Of a DNA stretch of 64,000 bases, positions 45,699 to 55,773 are shown piece after piece. How positions within the stretch are numbered: the stretch's first letter is position 1; the number at the start of each line of letters is the position of its first letter. The notes under the pieces were generated by a model, which saw only the letters and a program-made list of their open reading frames with translations, had not been told where the DNA came from and searched no databases. The translations under genes and the position numbers were made by a program. Source of the DNA: Streptococcus sp. LYSM12 (GTDB lineage: Bacteria > Bacillota > Bacilli > Lactobacillales > Streptococcaceae). The stretch is from assembly GCF_004569635.1 (NCBI RefSeq), contig NZ_SPOZ01000017.1, forward strand, positions 1 through 64,000, given 5' to 3'.

Positions 45699-47123
45699 AT
45701 GACAAAAGCAAATTTTGGTGTTGTGGGAATGGCTGTTATGGGACGCAACCTTGCACTTAATGTAGAATCAAGGGGCTATACTGTTGCAATTTACAATCGT
45801 TCAGCAGACAAGACAAAAGACGTTGTTGCCAGCAATCCAGGAAAAAAATTACTTCCAAGTTACGATGTAGAAAGTTTTGTACAATCAATTCAGAAACCAC
45901 GCCGTATCATGCTTATGGTGCAGGCAGGTCCTGGTACAGATGCGACCATTCAAGCATTGTTACCACATCTTGATGAGGGAGATATCTTGATTGACGGTGG
46001 AAATACTTTCTATGAAGATACCATTCGTCGCTCGAAAGAACTTGCAAATTCAGGTATTAATTTTATCGGAACAGGAGTTTCTGGTGGTGAAAAAGGAGCG
46101 CTTGAAGGTCCGTCGATTATGCCAGGTGGACAAAAAGAAGCCTATGATTTAGTGGCAGATGTTTTGGAAGAAATTTCTGCTAAGGCTCCTGAAGACGGTG
46201 CACCATGTGTGACGTATATCGGCCCAGATGGTGCAGGTCACTACGTGAAAATGGTCCACAACGGTATTGAATATGGTGATATGCAGTTAATCGCAGAAAG
46301 CTATGATTTGATGCAACATTTGCTTGGTCTTTCTGTTGATGAAATGGCAGACATCTTTACTGAATGGAACCAGGGCGAGCTTGATAGCTACTTGATTGAA
46401 ATTACTGCAGACATCTTAAAACGCAAGGACGATGAAGGGCAAGAGGGGCCAATTGTTGACTACATTCTTGACGCAGCTGGTAACAAGGGAACTGGTAAAT
46501 GGACGAGTCAATCATCACTTGATTTGGGTGTGCCATTATCATTGATTACAGAATCTGTATTTGCTCGTTATATTTCAACCTACAAAGAAGAGCGTGTACA
46601 TGCCAGCAAGGTCTTGCCAAAACCAGCCGAGTTCAAATATGAGGGAGACAAGGCTGAGTTGATTGAAAAAATTCGCCAAGCTCTTTACTTCTCTAAAATC
46701 ATGTCTTACGCACAAGGTTTTGCTCAATTACGTGTAGCCTCTAAGGAAAACAACTGGAACTTACCATTTGGGGAAATTGCGAAAATCTGGCGTGCAGGAT
46801 GTATTATCCGTGCTCGTTTCTTGCAAAAGATTACAGATGCCTATGGGCGTGATGAGGATCTTGCCAACCTCCTTTTGGACGAGTATTTCCTCGATGTAAC
46901 AGCCAAGTATCAACAAGCCGTTCGTGATGTGGTAACCTTAGCAGTACAAGCAGGTGTTCCTGTCCCAACATTCTCAGCAGCGATTACTTACTTTGACAGT
47001 TACCGTGCTGAAAATCTACCTGCTAATCTCATCCAAGCGCAACGTGACTACTTTGGAGCGCATACGTACGAGCGTAAGGATAAAAAAGGAATCTTCCATT
47101 ATTCATGGTATGATGAAAAATAA
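45699..47123 (+). CDS. gnd: 6-phosphogluconate dehydrogenase, decarboxylating
   Basis: The 474-residue enzyme of the oxidative pentose phosphate pathway makes ribulose 5-phosphate and NADPH. It has an N-terminal [15 protein letters not shown]ossmann motif, [20 protein letters not shown] and [13 protein letters not shown]. The start is MTKANFG at 45699, after TAGGAG; the longer frame from 45636 runs over the promoter. ritR follows after three bases. Confidence 0.97.
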   Translation: MTKANFGVVGMAVMGRNLALNVESRGYTVAIYNRSADKTKDVVASNPGKKLLPSYDVESFVQSIQKPRRIMLMVQAGPGTDATIQALLPHLDEGDILIDGGNTFYEDTIRRSKELANSGINFIGTGVSGGEKGALEGPSIMPGGQKEAYDLVADVLEEISAKAPEDGAPCVTYIGPDGAGHYVKMVHNGIEYGDMQLIAESYDLMQHLLGLSVDEMADIFTEWNQGELDSYLIEITADILKRKDDEGQEGPIVDYILDAAGNKGTGKWTSQSSLDLGVPLSLITESVFARYISTYKEERVHASKVLPKPAEFKYEGDKAELIEKIRQALYFSKIMSYAQGFAQLRVASKENNWNLPFGEIAKIWRAGCIIRARFLQKITDAYGRDEDLANLLLDEYFLDVTAKYQQAVRDVVTLAVQAGVPVPTFSAAITYFDSYRAENLPANLIQAQRDYFGAHTYERKDKKGIFHYSWYDEK

Positions 47124-47126
47124 TCT

Positions 47127-47819
47127 ATGGTAAAAAAAATCTTAATTGCAGGTCGTGAGCGTAATCTATCTCATTTTGTGTCCATGGAGTTGCAAAAAAA
47201 AGACTATTTAGTCGACTATACTTCTACGGGAAAAGAAGCGCTCCAACTTGCCCATGAGACAGATTTTGATTTGATTCTTATGAGCTTTCGTCTGTCAGAC
47301 ATGTCTAGCCATGAATTAGCAACAGAATTGATCAAAATGAAGCCGACTACAGTCATGATTGTGGTCGTTGATAGTGAGGATGTAGAAAAGTATGGTGCGG
47401 ATATCCAACGTTACGCCGTTTCTTACATCATCAAACCTTTTATCATCAGTGATTTGGTTGAACAGGTGACCTCTATTTTTAGAGGACGGGATTATATTGA
47501 TGAGCATTGCAAGCAGGTTAAACTTCAAGCTGCCTATCGGGATTTGAAGATTGATTTTCAAAATCGGACAGTCACTCGTGGTTCGGAGTTGATAACCTTG
47601 ACCCGCAGAGAATATGACCTCCTTGCGACCTTGATGAATAGTCAAGAAACCTTGACCCGAGAACAACTCTTAGACCGGGTTTGGAAGTACGAAGCTACGG
47701 CTGGGACCAATGTTGTAGATGTTTATATTCGTTACCTGCGTGGGAAACTAGACCTACCAGGTCAAGAATCCTATATCAAAACCGTCCGCGGTGTGGGCTA
47801 TGCCATGCGGGAGGAATAA
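47127..47819 (+). CDS. ritR: Orphan OmpR-type response regulator RitR
   Basis: The 230-residue protein combines a degenerate receiver (1-118) with an OmpR winged helix (LTRREYDLLATLMNSQE to IKTVRGVGYAM). Order after gnd, and sequence, match pneumococcal RitR, an iron-uptake and oxidative-stress regulator. The phosphoacceptor is absent: residue 53 in DLILMSFRLSDM is Ser (Asn in pneumococcus, Asp in ordinary regulators). The linker Cys128 in YIDEHCKQVK, which senses peroxide in pneumococcal RitR, is at exactly the same number. No histidine kinase gene is near. It is likely redox-controlled, not phosphorylated. Confidence 0.9.
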   Translation: MVKKILIAGRERNLSHFVSMELQKKDYLVDYTSTGKEALQLAHETDFDLILMSFRLSDMSSHELATELIKMKPTTVMIVVVDSEDVEKYGADIQRYAVSYIIKPFIISDLVEQVTSIFRGRDYIDEHCKQVKLQAAYRDLKIDFQNRTVTRGSELITLTRREYDLLATLMNSQETLTREQLLDRVWKYEATAGTNVVDVYIRYLRGKLDLPGQESYIKTVRGVGYAMREE

Positions 47820-47831
47820 CATTAAAAGAGG

Positions 47832-47878
47832 AGTGAGGTTCATCGAGATGTTCTAGTCTCGTTTGAGCTCACTTTTTT
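47832..47878 (+). terminator. Terminator of gnd-ritR
   Basis: AGTGAG...CGAGA pairs with TCTCG...CTCACT, followed by TTTTTT. Confidence 0.72.
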
Positions 47879-47990
47879 ATTTCTAGTGTTTCATACTCAT
47901 CTAACACCAACGTCTTCCAGCCTTTCCTCACCTTGTGGAATGGTCGTTCTACCTTTGGTGTAGAGGAGGCTAGCTTCCCTATCCTTATTT

Positions 47991-48096
47991 TATAGTCATT
48001 TCGTTTATCTTTTATGACTTCGTTCACTCGCTTTGCCGTACTCCAGTACAGCCTGCAACTCGTTGCCTAGTACTAAAAGTAAACTAAAAGACTATA
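47991..48096 (+). repeat. Family B (RUP-like) element, 106 bp
   Basis: TATAGTCATTTCGTTTATC to GTAAACTAAAAGACTATA, standard core. Confidence 0.72.
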
Positions 48097-48109
48097 AAAG
48101 GTTTAGTTC

Positions 48110-48350
48110 CATTTTTTAGGGTTCACCTAAACGCCTCGGCGCAACGGTTGATTGCTGCAATGGCTACCCTGTCATTGAAAGTTGGAAATGAAACGCTGTT
48201 CCTTTTGCATCAAAGGGAATAGGCTAAAACCTCCACGCAGCTTTTCACTCGTATTTGTTCACTTTATCCACTCCACACCTACCCTTATCAACTTGTGCGG
48301 GGACGGGAGAAAAATGGTTTGGGGATAGACTGTTTCAGTCCGAACCCAGA
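48110..48350 (-). repeat. Family C repeat, inverted and partial
   Basis: It contains GCAACGGTTGATTGC, GAAAGTTGGAAATGAAACG and AAACCTCCACGCAGCTTTTC blocks, matching parts of 7052-7436, but lacks the CCAACAGTCA hairpin. Confidence 0.5.
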
Positions 48351-48353
48351 ATG

Positions 48354-48461
48354 TATCGTCATTGATTTATCTTTCATGACTTCGTTCACTCGCTTTGCCG
48401 TACTCTAGTACAGCCTGCAGCTCCTCGCTGCCTAATACTAAAAGCAGACTAAAAGACGATA
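48354..48461 (+). repeat. Family B (RUP-like) element, 108 bp, changed ends
   Basis: Both ends carry the matching change TATCGTC...GACGATA, which keeps the inverted repeat. 48462-48813 contains no gene or element that I recognise; it is the upstream region of the next gene. Confidence 0.68.
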
Positions 48462-48813
48462 AGCAATGAGGAACAACGGCTACCTGTCGCGCTCCTTTCG
48501 TCAGATGTTGATAGGATACCATGCAGTGGACGAGACGGGTCCTTTAGCTTAGCCTAGCATGGTAGTTGCTAAGGACAGTATGATGAAACCTTAGATTCGC
48601 AAATGAGGATTGGAAATTTTTAACCGTTCGGTAAATGCTTGGAGGTTAGGTGCAGAGATAGGGGTTTCTTCTTATTTCCATGAGTTGGCTCAGGAGCTAC
48701 TTCGTTAGAAATTGCATGTTTATGTAGATGACGCTTGCAGGGTTATCATTTCCAGACTTTTTCTTCAAATTATGCTATCATAGAAAGGATTAGGATAAAG
48801 AGGAGATGAAAAG

Positions 48814-49926
48814 ATGAAGCGGAGTTCATTTAAAGAGAAACTGCTGTTGATTAGCTTTGGAGCCTTGGTTTTGTTAGCAGTGTTAAACTATTCAGATATT
48901 TACAGCACTATCAAGGTCTTGCTATCTAGCATGCATGCCTTGTTCATCGGGGCGATTTTTGCCTTTATTTTGAACGTTCCGATGAAGAAGCTAGAAGACG
49001 TGATTGAAAAGGTGTCGTTTCTGCGAAAAAGCAAGCGTTCCTTGGCAATCATCGGGGTCTTGATTGTTTTTAGCTTGATTGTGACAGGGGTAGTGGTGAT
49101 TATCTTGCCAACCTTGGTTTCAACCGTGTCCGAGTTGGTGTCGGTTACCAATCAGGCCATTCCAAAGCTTATTCAAACCTTGCAGGACAGTGGCTTCTTG
49201 TCTAGCAAATTGGGCAGTCGCTTGAACAGCTACGTAGCTCAGTTTACAGATTGGTCTAGGTTATCAGGCTTTGCTGCAGCTTTTCTTGCAAGATTGGCTA
49301 ATAATGTGACTGTTATTTTTTCAAATATCCTGACCTTAATCATGGCTTTCTTTATTACCTTAAGTATCCTTGGGAGCAAGGAACATTTGCAAGACATGAC
49401 AGGGAAGTTGCTGTATGCTTTTTTCCCTAAAAGAGTGGTGCGTATCATTGTCTATATTGGAGAGGTTATTATTGAAACTTATGATCGGTTCTTGATGAGT
49501 CAGATTATAGAGGCGGTCATTATTGGAGCCTTGGTCTTTGTTAGCTATTCTATTTTCTCCATTCCTTATGCGGGAATGGCAGGGATTTTATCAGGAGTGC
49601 TGTCGTTTGTACCGTACATTGGTCCTTTTTCTGCCTGTATCATTAGCGCCCTCTTTATATCCGTACAAAATCCTTGGTTGGCCCTCTGGTCAATTATTCT
49701 TTTCCAGCTTATTCAGTTGATTGAAGGAAATGTCATCTATCCTCGAGTGGTGGGACAATCAGTTGGCTTACCTACCCTTTTTACCCTTGCTGCAGCCTTA
49801 ATTGGTGGAAATTTATTTGGCTTGTTGGGCATGGTCTTTTTCACCCCTATTTTTGCAGTGATTTATCGCCTTGTGCGAGAATGGACTTATGCAAGGCTTG
49901 AGAAAAAACAAGATACGAGGGCGTGA
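48814..49926 (+). CDS. AI-2E family membrane transporter
   Basis: The 370-residue protein has about eight hydrophobic segments and the family block FVPYIGPFSACIISALFIS with IEGNVIYPRVVGQSVGL. Members export small molecules (E. coli TqsA) or exchange ions in the Na+/H+ or Na+/Li+ group; the substrate here is unknown. The last five codons (QDTRA, then TGA) are encoded by the start of a family A repeat at 49910, so the repeat has replaced or supplied the native C-terminus. The start follows GAGGAG. Confidence 0.9.
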   Translation: MKRSSFKEKLLLISFGALVLLAVLNYSDIYSTIKVLLSSMHALFIGAIFAFILNVPMKKLEDVIEKVSFLRKSKRSLAIIGVLIVFSLIVTGVVVIILPTLVSTVSELVSVTNQAIPKLIQTLQDSGFLSSKLGSRLNSYVAQFTDWSRLSGFAAAFLARLANNVTVIFSNILTLIMAFFITLSILGSKEHLQDMTGKLLYAFFPKRVVRIIVYIGEVIIETYDRFLMSQIIEAVIIGALVFVSYSIFSIPYAGMAGILSGVLSFVPYIGPFSACIISALFISVQNPWLALWSIILFQLIQLIEGNVIYPRVVGQSVGLPTLFTLAAALIGGNLFGLLGMVFFTPIFAVIYRLVREWTYARLEKKQDTRA

Positions 49927-50375
49927 AGCAACTCCTAGACAAAATAGGCAATGGAAGCAGGTTGTCTTGCAACCGATGAGATTGGTCTTTTTGTTAAAGA
50001 GTAGTAGCCCGCGTTCAATTACATCAAGATACAAGGGCGTGTAAAAAGCGAATGTACCCAAAGGGCATCCGTATCTATAAAGCAGGCACAGCCTGCAACA
50101 GCTACGGTAAAAATAGGAAATACGACGAAGAAGCTCCTGCTTCTAGGAGTATTTATCTTTTTTCCGAGCTTTTAGCCCACGTTCAATTACATCAAGATAC
50201 AAAAGCCGTAAAGCGAGCAAGATAAAAATAGGAGGTTGACGCAGAGTCTGTAGACTCCAGGAAACCTATACCTAAAGGTAACCACACCTGTAAGCAACTA
50301 AAGTTGCAACAGTTGCGTTTCTTTTTTGCACAGCTCGTAGCCCGGGTTCAATGACACAAGATGTGAATCCGTGAA
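49910..50375 (+). repeat. Family A modular tandem array, three units and a fragment
   Basis: Units start at 49910 (116 bp), 50026 (168 bp), 50194 (164 bp) and a fragment at 50358. The first begins inside the AI-2E coding sequence. Cores are different in each unit. Confidence 0.7.
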
Positions 50376-50441
50376 AAAATGACTGTCCCCAGTACGACCT
50401 GCGACTCGTTGTCTAGTGCTAAAGTAAACGAAACGGCTATA
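50376..50441 (+). repeat. Family B (RUP-like) fragment, right half
   Basis: CCAGTACGACCTGCGACTCG to GTAAACGAAACGGCTATA; the left inverted repeat is missing. 50442-50703 shows no gene. Confidence 0.55.
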
Positions 50442-50703
50442 GAAGCTATGAAACACAGGATATTTGACGTAGGAGCTACATATGAAGTTACAGAGAAAAC
50501 TTCTATTCAGTAGTTCCAAGAGCTAGGATAGCTAGTCTGTAAGTGGCGAAAGCTGAACAGTTGTGCTAGGTTTTAGCCGTATGTGATCGCTTATATAGAA
50601 TGGAAGCTGGACTTTTGACTGGCATTTGATGAAGTAAGAAACAAGGGACGTAAGAACAAGGGCTCCCCCGAAGATAGTTAGGCGATGAGCTACGAATACA
50701 GGA

Positions 50704-50809
50704 TATAGTCATTTCGTTTATCTTTTGTTAGGTCGTTCACTCGCTTTGCCGTACTCCAGTACAGCCTGCAGCTCCTTGCCTAGCGCTAAAAGTAAACTAA
50801 AAGACTATA
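50704..50809 (+). repeat. Family B (RUP-like) element, 106 bp
   Basis: TATAGTCATTTCGTTTATC to GTAAACTAAAAGACTATA, 60 bases upstream of the next gene. Confidence 0.72.
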
Positions 50810-50869
50810 AAAAGAAACAAGAAGAGTTTAGGGTGGATCTCTAGCTCTTTTATATAGAAAGAATGAAAG

Positions 50870-52399
50870 ATGTTATCGAAACTACAAAAATCTATCTATT
50901 GTATCCTGCAGGGCACGATTGGTTACGGAGCCCGCTTGCTTTTTCTGCCCCTAGTTGTGGCTACGTTAGTATTTCAGGCGGTCATCTATTTGCCTTACAA
51001 AGAATGGGTCGGACTCAGCTTCAGTGGTGTTTGGACAGCCCTGTCTGTACTACTTGTTTGCTTCGTCGGCTGGCTATTATCTAAGTTCCGGAGGACCTTA
51101 TCCTGTCGTCAATTATTTATCCTCTTGTCTGCCCTTTATGTATTGGCAGGTTTCGTCTTACTCTTTTCTCTACCAGCTCAATTACGAGATGATGCAGCTT
51201 CAGTCTGGAGGGCAGCTTCTTTGTTAAACAAGGGAGATACACGTTTTTTACAGGCAGGAGCTTATTTGAATCGCTATCCTCATCAGTTGGGACTCGTCAG
51301 TCTGGAGCGGATAGTGCTGTTCGTGTTACCGCGAGCAAGTGTGCGGATTTTTTATTTTTTAAATCTGTTGGCTATCCTAGGGATTAATTATGCGAATTGG
51401 AAATTAAGCGAAGAGCTGTTTGGAAAAGAAAGGGTCAGCTGGTATACGATTCTGGCTCTCTTTGCCTTTTTACCCCAATTTTTTAACATGTTCTTTGTTT
51501 ATGGTCTGGTATATGGTCTCTGTGCAGCTAGTTTTGGTCTTTTGTATTTCTATCGCTATTTGCAGGAACAACATCTCCAATCTGCTCTCTTGGCTAGTCT
51601 ATTTTTGTCTTTATCGTACTGGATTCGGAATAATAATAGTATTTTGCTAGTAGCCGTGGCGGTGATCTTACTATTAGAATGTCTACGTCGTCGCAAGCCT
51701 CTGTTACTTGGACTATTGCTTCCTCTTCTAATAGGTTCCCTTGGATTAAATAAGGCAACGGTTTACTATTATGAGAGAATGGGACAAGTTCATTTTGCTC
51801 CAAACCCCAAGATAACATGGCTGGCAATGGGATTACAAGATACCCAAACAGAGCTCCGCCAAGGAGGTTGGTACAATAAATATGTGAGACAGGTCTATGA
51901 TCGCTATGAAGGAGATGAGGAAAAAATTACGCAAGCCGCTAAGCTAGAGATTACGAATCGAGTGCAGGACTTTGTGGAGACTCCGAGCTATGCTGGGCGA
52001 TTTTTTCTGAAAAAATTTGTGACGACTTGGACAGAATCCACCTTTCAGTCTATTTGGTCAGGACCAAGTAAACTCCAACAGCGTCCGCTGAAAGGGGAGG
52101 GAATAGAGAGTCTTTATCATGGCGGTCTAGTCTATCGTTTATTTTACCATTATACCCATGCTTACTTAATTTTGTTGTATGGAGGAGCTTTGGTATTTTT
52201 AATGGTAGCATCTCCTTGGAAGCGTCTGCCGATAGAATATTATGCTTATGTCTACTGGGCAGGAGGGGTGTTGTTTCACTTATTGTGGGAGACCAAGAGC
52301 CAGTACGTTTATCCCTATGTTTTTGTTATGCTTCCGTTTGCTGTGAAAGGTTATCAAGAAGTATGGGAATGGTGGTTGAAAAATAGCAGAAAAGGCTGA
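50870..52399 (+). CDS. Polytopic membrane protein, probable GT-C-type glycosyltransferase
   Basis: The 509-residue protein has about ten to twelve hydrophobic segments and a large loop near 300-400. The first outside loop holds QLRDDAASVWRAA, an acidic pair in the place where GT-C enzymes carry their catalytic Asp, followed by YLNRYPHQLGLVS. Members use polyprenyl-linked sugars to decorate wall polymers or glycolipids. The family is inferred from layout, not from a named relative. No other glycan gene is nearby: repeats lie upstream and a terminator then nrdR downstream. Confidence 0.62.
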   Translation: MLSKLQKSIYCILQGTIGYGARLLFLPLVVATLVFQAVIYLPYKEWVGLSFSGVWTALSVLLVCFVGWLLSKFRRTLSCRQLFILLSALYVLAGFVLLFSLPAQLRDDAASVWRAASLLNKGDTRFLQAGAYLNRYPHQLGLVSLERIVLFVLPRASVRIFYFLNLLAILGINYANWKLSEELFGKERVSWYTILALFAFLPQFFNMFFVYGLVYGLCAASFGLLYFYRYLQEQHLQSALLASLFLSLSYWIRNNNSILLVAVAVILLLECLRRRKPLLLGLLLPLLIGSLGLNKATVYYYERMGQVHFAPNPKITWLAMGLQDTQTELRQGGWYNKYVRQVYDRYEGDEEKITQAAKLEITNRVQDFVETPSYAGRFFLKKFVTTWTESTFQSIWSGPSKLQQRPLKGEGIESLYHGGLVYRLFYHYTHAYLILLYGGALVFLMVASPWKRLPIEYYAYVYWAGGVLFHLLWETKSQYVYPYVFVMLPFAVKGYQEVWEWWLKNSRKG

Positions 52400-52442
52400 T
52401 GAATAGAGCCTTTAGAAACTATTCTTAGAACTTTTCTTGCAA

Positions 52443-52470
52443 GGAGCGAGTTGGGTCTTGCTCCCTTTTA
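52443..52470 (+). terminator. Terminator before nrdR
   Basis: GGAGCGAG, TTGGGT loop, CTTGCTCC (one G-T pair), then CCTTTTATT. Confidence 0.65.
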
Positions 52471-52525
52471 TTATCCTGTGAAATATGATACAATGAAGTC
52501 ATCATGATAGAATGGGAGAGATAGT

Positions 52526-52993
52526 ATGCGTTGCTCCAAATGTACCAGTATAAAATCAAGTGTTGTTGATAGCCGTCAGGCAGAAGATGGAAATACCATT
52601 CGCCGTAGAAGAGAGTGTGAAAACTGTGGTCATCGCTTTACCACTTATGAACGCGTTGAAGAAAAAACCTTGGTTGTCGTGAAAAAGGATGGAACCCGAG
52701 AACAATTTTCCCGTGAGAAAATTTTTAATGGAATTATTCGCTCTGCCCAAAAACGCCCCGTTTCCAGTAGTGAAATTGAAGAAGTGGTCAATCGGATTGA
52801 GCAAAAAGTTCGTGCCCATAGCGATAGCGAAGTTGAAAGTGATTTGATTGGAAATCTAGTGATGGAAGAGTTGGTTGAGCTGGATGAGATTACCTATGTC
52901 CGCTTTGCCTCTGTCTATCGTTCCTTTAAAGATGTGGGCGAATTGGAAAACTTGCTCAAACAAATCACCAAGGGCAGCAAGACAAGAAGATAG
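52526..52993 (+). CDS. nrdR: Transcriptional repressor NrdR
   Basis: The 155-residue repressor of ribonucleotide reductase genes has a zinc ribbon (MRCSKC near 1-6 and [13 protein letters not shown], about 31-43) and an ATP-cone ([18 protein letters not shown]) that senses dATP/ATP. A GGGAGAG site precedes the ATG and a TGATACAAT extended -10 lies at about 52487-52495. It heads a replication unit with dnaB and dnaI. Confidence 0.96.
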   Translation: MRCSKCTSIKSSVVDSRQAEDGNTIRRRRECENCGHRFTTYERVEEKTLVVVKKDGTREQFSREKIFNGIIRSAQKRPVSSSEIEEVVNRIEQKVRAHSDSEVESDLIGNLVMEELVELDEITYVRFASVYRSFKDVGELENLLKQITKGSKTRR

Positions 52994-53001
52994 GACAGCA
53001 C

Positions 53002-54150
53002 ATGAAACCAAACGATCTATATTCTTACATGCGAAAGAATGCGATAAGTCCTAATTGGCTCAGTTTTATTCTCTGTTATCAACCAATTATTGGGCAGGAT
53101 GCAGCAGCGGTCTATCAATTTTTGTGGGCTGGCTATGACCATGGGGCAGGTAAGTATGCCCTTAGCCGAATTTTAAACCATGTCAATATGGGTCTTAATC
53201 GCTTGGAAAAGGCGTTAGATGTACTGGGAGCCATGGGCTTGCTTGCTGTCTATCAAAAGGACAATGCTATTATTTTTCGCTTGATTGAGCCCTTAGCAAA
53301 GGAAGCCTTTTTGAACAATCCCCTCTATCAAAAACTCCTGACCAAGAAAATCGGAGAGCCGGCAGTTGAGGAATGGACGGTTTCAAGACCAGTATCAGAC
53401 ACTGAGGTAACCAAGAATTTTTCAGATGTTTTTACCATTGATGGGGAGCTTTCGATTCCTCCTCTTGCTGCACCGAGTTTTGATTTGCAGGCTTTTAAGA
53501 CCATGATGGCCCGCGATCAACTGCGGTTTCAAAATGAGACAAATGATGTGATTGCTCTGTATCACTTGGCTGAAACAAATGGCTGGGACTGGCTACAGAC
53601 TTATAAAGTTGCAAAAGAAACAGCTCATGCTCATGTGATTTTAATCAAGCGTATGGAGCAAAAGGTGGAGGCAGAACCTGTCACTACTAGTCTGACCAAC
53701 CAGGAGCAGGTCATTGTACGTGAAAGTAAATCCAAGACTGCACTCGAGTTTTTAACGTTTTTAAAAGAAGCGCGCAAGGCGGCAGTCACCATGTCAGAAC
53801 GCAAATGCTTGCAGCAATTAGTAGACTTGGGCTTATTGGATGAGGTCATCAATGTAATTGTCCTTTATACCTTTAATAAGGTTGATTCGGCTAATTTACA
53901 AGAGGCCTATGCCTTGAAATTGGGGAACGATTTTTCCTACAAGGAGATTCGAAGCGCAGAGCAGGCAGTCTATCATTTGCGAGAGAGTAAGAAACCAAGT
54001 CACAAGAAGCAGACTAAGCAAGCGCCAAAGAGCAACGTACCTGAGTGGAGTAAGCAGGAAGTGAAAACCGAGCAGACAGCAAAAGGTCAAGCCGAACTAG
54101 CTGCACTCTATCGTGAATTAGAGGCCATGGAAATGAGAGGAGAGGGATAG
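53002..54150 (+). CDS. dnaB: Replication initiation / membrane attachment protein DnaB (Firmicutes)
   Basis: This 382-residue primosomal protein works with DnaD and DnaI to load the replicative helicase; it is unrelated to E. coli DnaB. An N-terminal winged-helix-like region (AGKYALSRILNHVNMGLNRL) is followed by a C-terminal DnaB_2/DDBH2 domain near 285-330 and a basic linker (KKPSHKKQTKQAPKSN). It lies between nrdR (eight bases) and dnaI (adjacent), the usual Firmicutes order. Confidence 0.92.
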   Translation: MKPNDLYSYMRKNAISPNWLSFILCYQPIIGQDAAAVYQFLWAGYDHGAGKYALSRILNHVNMGLNRLEKALDVLGAMGLLAVYQKDNAIIFRLIEPLAKEAFLNNPLYQKLLTKKIGEPAVEEWTVSRPVSDTEVTKNFSDVFTIDGELSIPPLAAPSFDLQAFKTMMARDQLRFQNETNDVIALYHLAETNGWDWLQTYKVAKETAHAHVILIKRMEQKVEAEPVTTSLTNQEQVIVRESKSKTALEFLTFLKEARKAAVTMSERKCLQQLVDLGLLDEVINVIVLYTFNKVDSANLQEAYALKLGNDFSYKEIRSAEQAVYHLRESKKPSHKKQTKQAPKSNVPEWSKQEVKTEQTAKGQAELAALYRELEAMEMRGEG

Positions 54151-55050
54151 ATGAAAGCTATTCAAGACAGGGTACCTCAAGGGACTGAATCAGAAAGAAA
54201 GTCTTATCAAGAGCTCTATCAAGAGATTATTCGGGATAAGGAAGTAGCTGATTTTATCTATCAGCACCAATTAACAGAGGAAGAGATTACCCGTTCGATT
54301 TCCAAGTTTTTTGAATATGTAACCGAGCGTAAGAAATTTCTTCATCAAGATGAATCCTATACTGCGGTCGGTTATCAACCTCTTCTCATCATGAATGAGG
54401 GGTACGCAGATGTGTCCTATTTGGAGACGGCTGAATTGCTTGAATACCGCAAGGCAGAAGCGGTTAAAAATCGCATTCAGCTGATTAATCTTCCGGCTCA
54501 TTTGAAAAATATTACGATTGCCGATGTAGATCTCACAGATGAAAATCGTGTAGAGGTCACAAAAGCGATTACTGAATTTGTCAAACAGGTCGGTCAAGAC
54601 AACAAGGGACTATATCTCTATGGAAATTTTGGTGTTGGGAAAAGTTATCTGATGGCTTTTCTAGCCAATCTTCTATCCAAGACCCACCAGCTGTCTACCA
54701 CTATGCTCCATTATCCAACCTTTGTTGTTGAGATCAAAAATGCTATTGGAGAGGGTTTGGTGAAAGAAAAGATTGATGTGATTAAGACAGCCCAAGTCTT
54801 GGTCTTAGATGATATTGGAGCAGAACAACATAGTTCATGGGTACGTGATGATGTCCTTCAGGTCATCTTGCAGCATCGAATGCAGGAAAACCTGCCGACT
54901 TTCTTTACCTCGAATTTTTCCTTTGCAGATTTGGAACGGCACTTTGCAGCGGGTCGCTCAGGAGATGAGACTTGGCAGGCCAAGCGGGTTATGGAACGCA
55001 TTCGATTTTTGGCCACTGAACTACAGTTAGGAGGGATGAACCGCCGATGA
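54151..55050 (+). CDS. dnaI: Primosomal protein DnaI, helicase loader
   Basis: The 299-residue AAA+ ATPase loads the replicative helicase. The N-terminal DnaI domain (about 1-110) is followed by Walker A GNFGVGKSYL, Walker B VLVLDDIGAEQ and sensor-1 TSNFSF. Its stop overlaps the next gene by four bases. Confidence 0.95.
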   Translation: MKAIQDRVPQGTESERKSYQELYQEIIRDKEVADFIYQHQLTEEEITRSISKFFEYVTERKKFLHQDESYTAVGYQPLLIMNEGYADVSYLETAELLEYRKAEAVKNRIQLINLPAHLKNITIADVDLTDENRVEVTKAITEFVKQVGQDNKGLYLYGNFGVGKSYLMAFLANLLSKTHQLSTTMLHYPTFVVEIKNAIGEGLVKEKIDVIKTAQVLVLDDIGAEQHSSWVRDDVLQVILQHRMQENLPTFFTSNFSFADLERHFAAGRSGDETWQAKRVMERIRFLATELQLGGMNRR

Positions 55051-55760
55051 ATGACATCATTGATTTAATGTTAGCACATAGTTCCGTCCGTAGATTTACT
55101 GATAAACCGATTTCAGATGAAGATTTGAATGCGATTATTAGTGCAGGTCGTGCGGCTTCGACTTGGAAAAATTTTCAGTCCTATTCGATTGTAGTGGTGC
55201 GTTCAAAAGAAAAAAAAGAAGCCTTGTATACCTTAACGCCCCAGCCTGCAATAGTAGAGGCAGATACGATTTTGCTCTTTGTAGGTGATCATAACCGGGC
55301 GAGTAAGGCTGCCGAACTGCATCAAACAACCTTTGATGCCAAAGGAACAGAAAATCTGTTGATTTCCTCTGTTGATGCAGCACTAGCTGGACAAAATGCA
55401 ATGCTTGCAGCCGAAAGTTTGGGGTATGGCGGTGTTTTTATTGGCATGATTCGCCATGAAGCAAGAGGCATCGCAGATTTGTTTAAATTGCCGGCTTACA
55501 CCTATCCTGTGTTTTGCATTGCACTAGGAAAGCCCAACCAGCATTTTCCAGTCAAGCCACGTTTACCGCAAGAAGCTATCGTCTTTCATGAAGAATATCA
55601 AGAACAAGGTGTGGAGACGATTCTTACTTATGATCAAATCCAATCAAACTACGCAGGCGATAGACAGAAAGAAACGTGGTCTGAACGTTTGGTTGCCCAG
55701 TTTGGTCAGGCAGAACACCCAGAAACAAAAACACTTTTGAGAGAAAAACATTTATTGTAG
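55047..55760 (+). CDS. NAD(P)H-dependent flavin oxidoreductase / nitroreductase
   Basis: The 237-residue FMN enzyme has [17 protein letters not shown] at the start, an [16 protein letters not shown] cofactor segment and [16 protein letters not shown] near the end, as in the NfsA/FRP group. It reduces nitro compounds, quinones or flavins; the physiological substrate is unknown. It overlaps dnaI (ATGA), so it is coupled to the replication unit. Confidence 0.9.
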   Translation: MNDIIDLMLAHSSVRRFTDKPISDEDLNAIISAGRAASTWKNFQSYSIVVVRSKEKKEALYTLTPQPAIVEADTILLFVGDHNRASKAAELHQTTFDAKGTENLLISSVDAALAGQNAMLAAESLGYGGVFIGMIRHEARGIADLFKLPAYTYPVFCIALGKPNQHFPVKPRLPQEAIVFHEEYQEQGVETILTYDQIQSNYAGDRQKETWSERLVAQFGQAEHPETKTLLREKHLL

Positions 55761-55773
55761 AAAAGGAGGAGCA

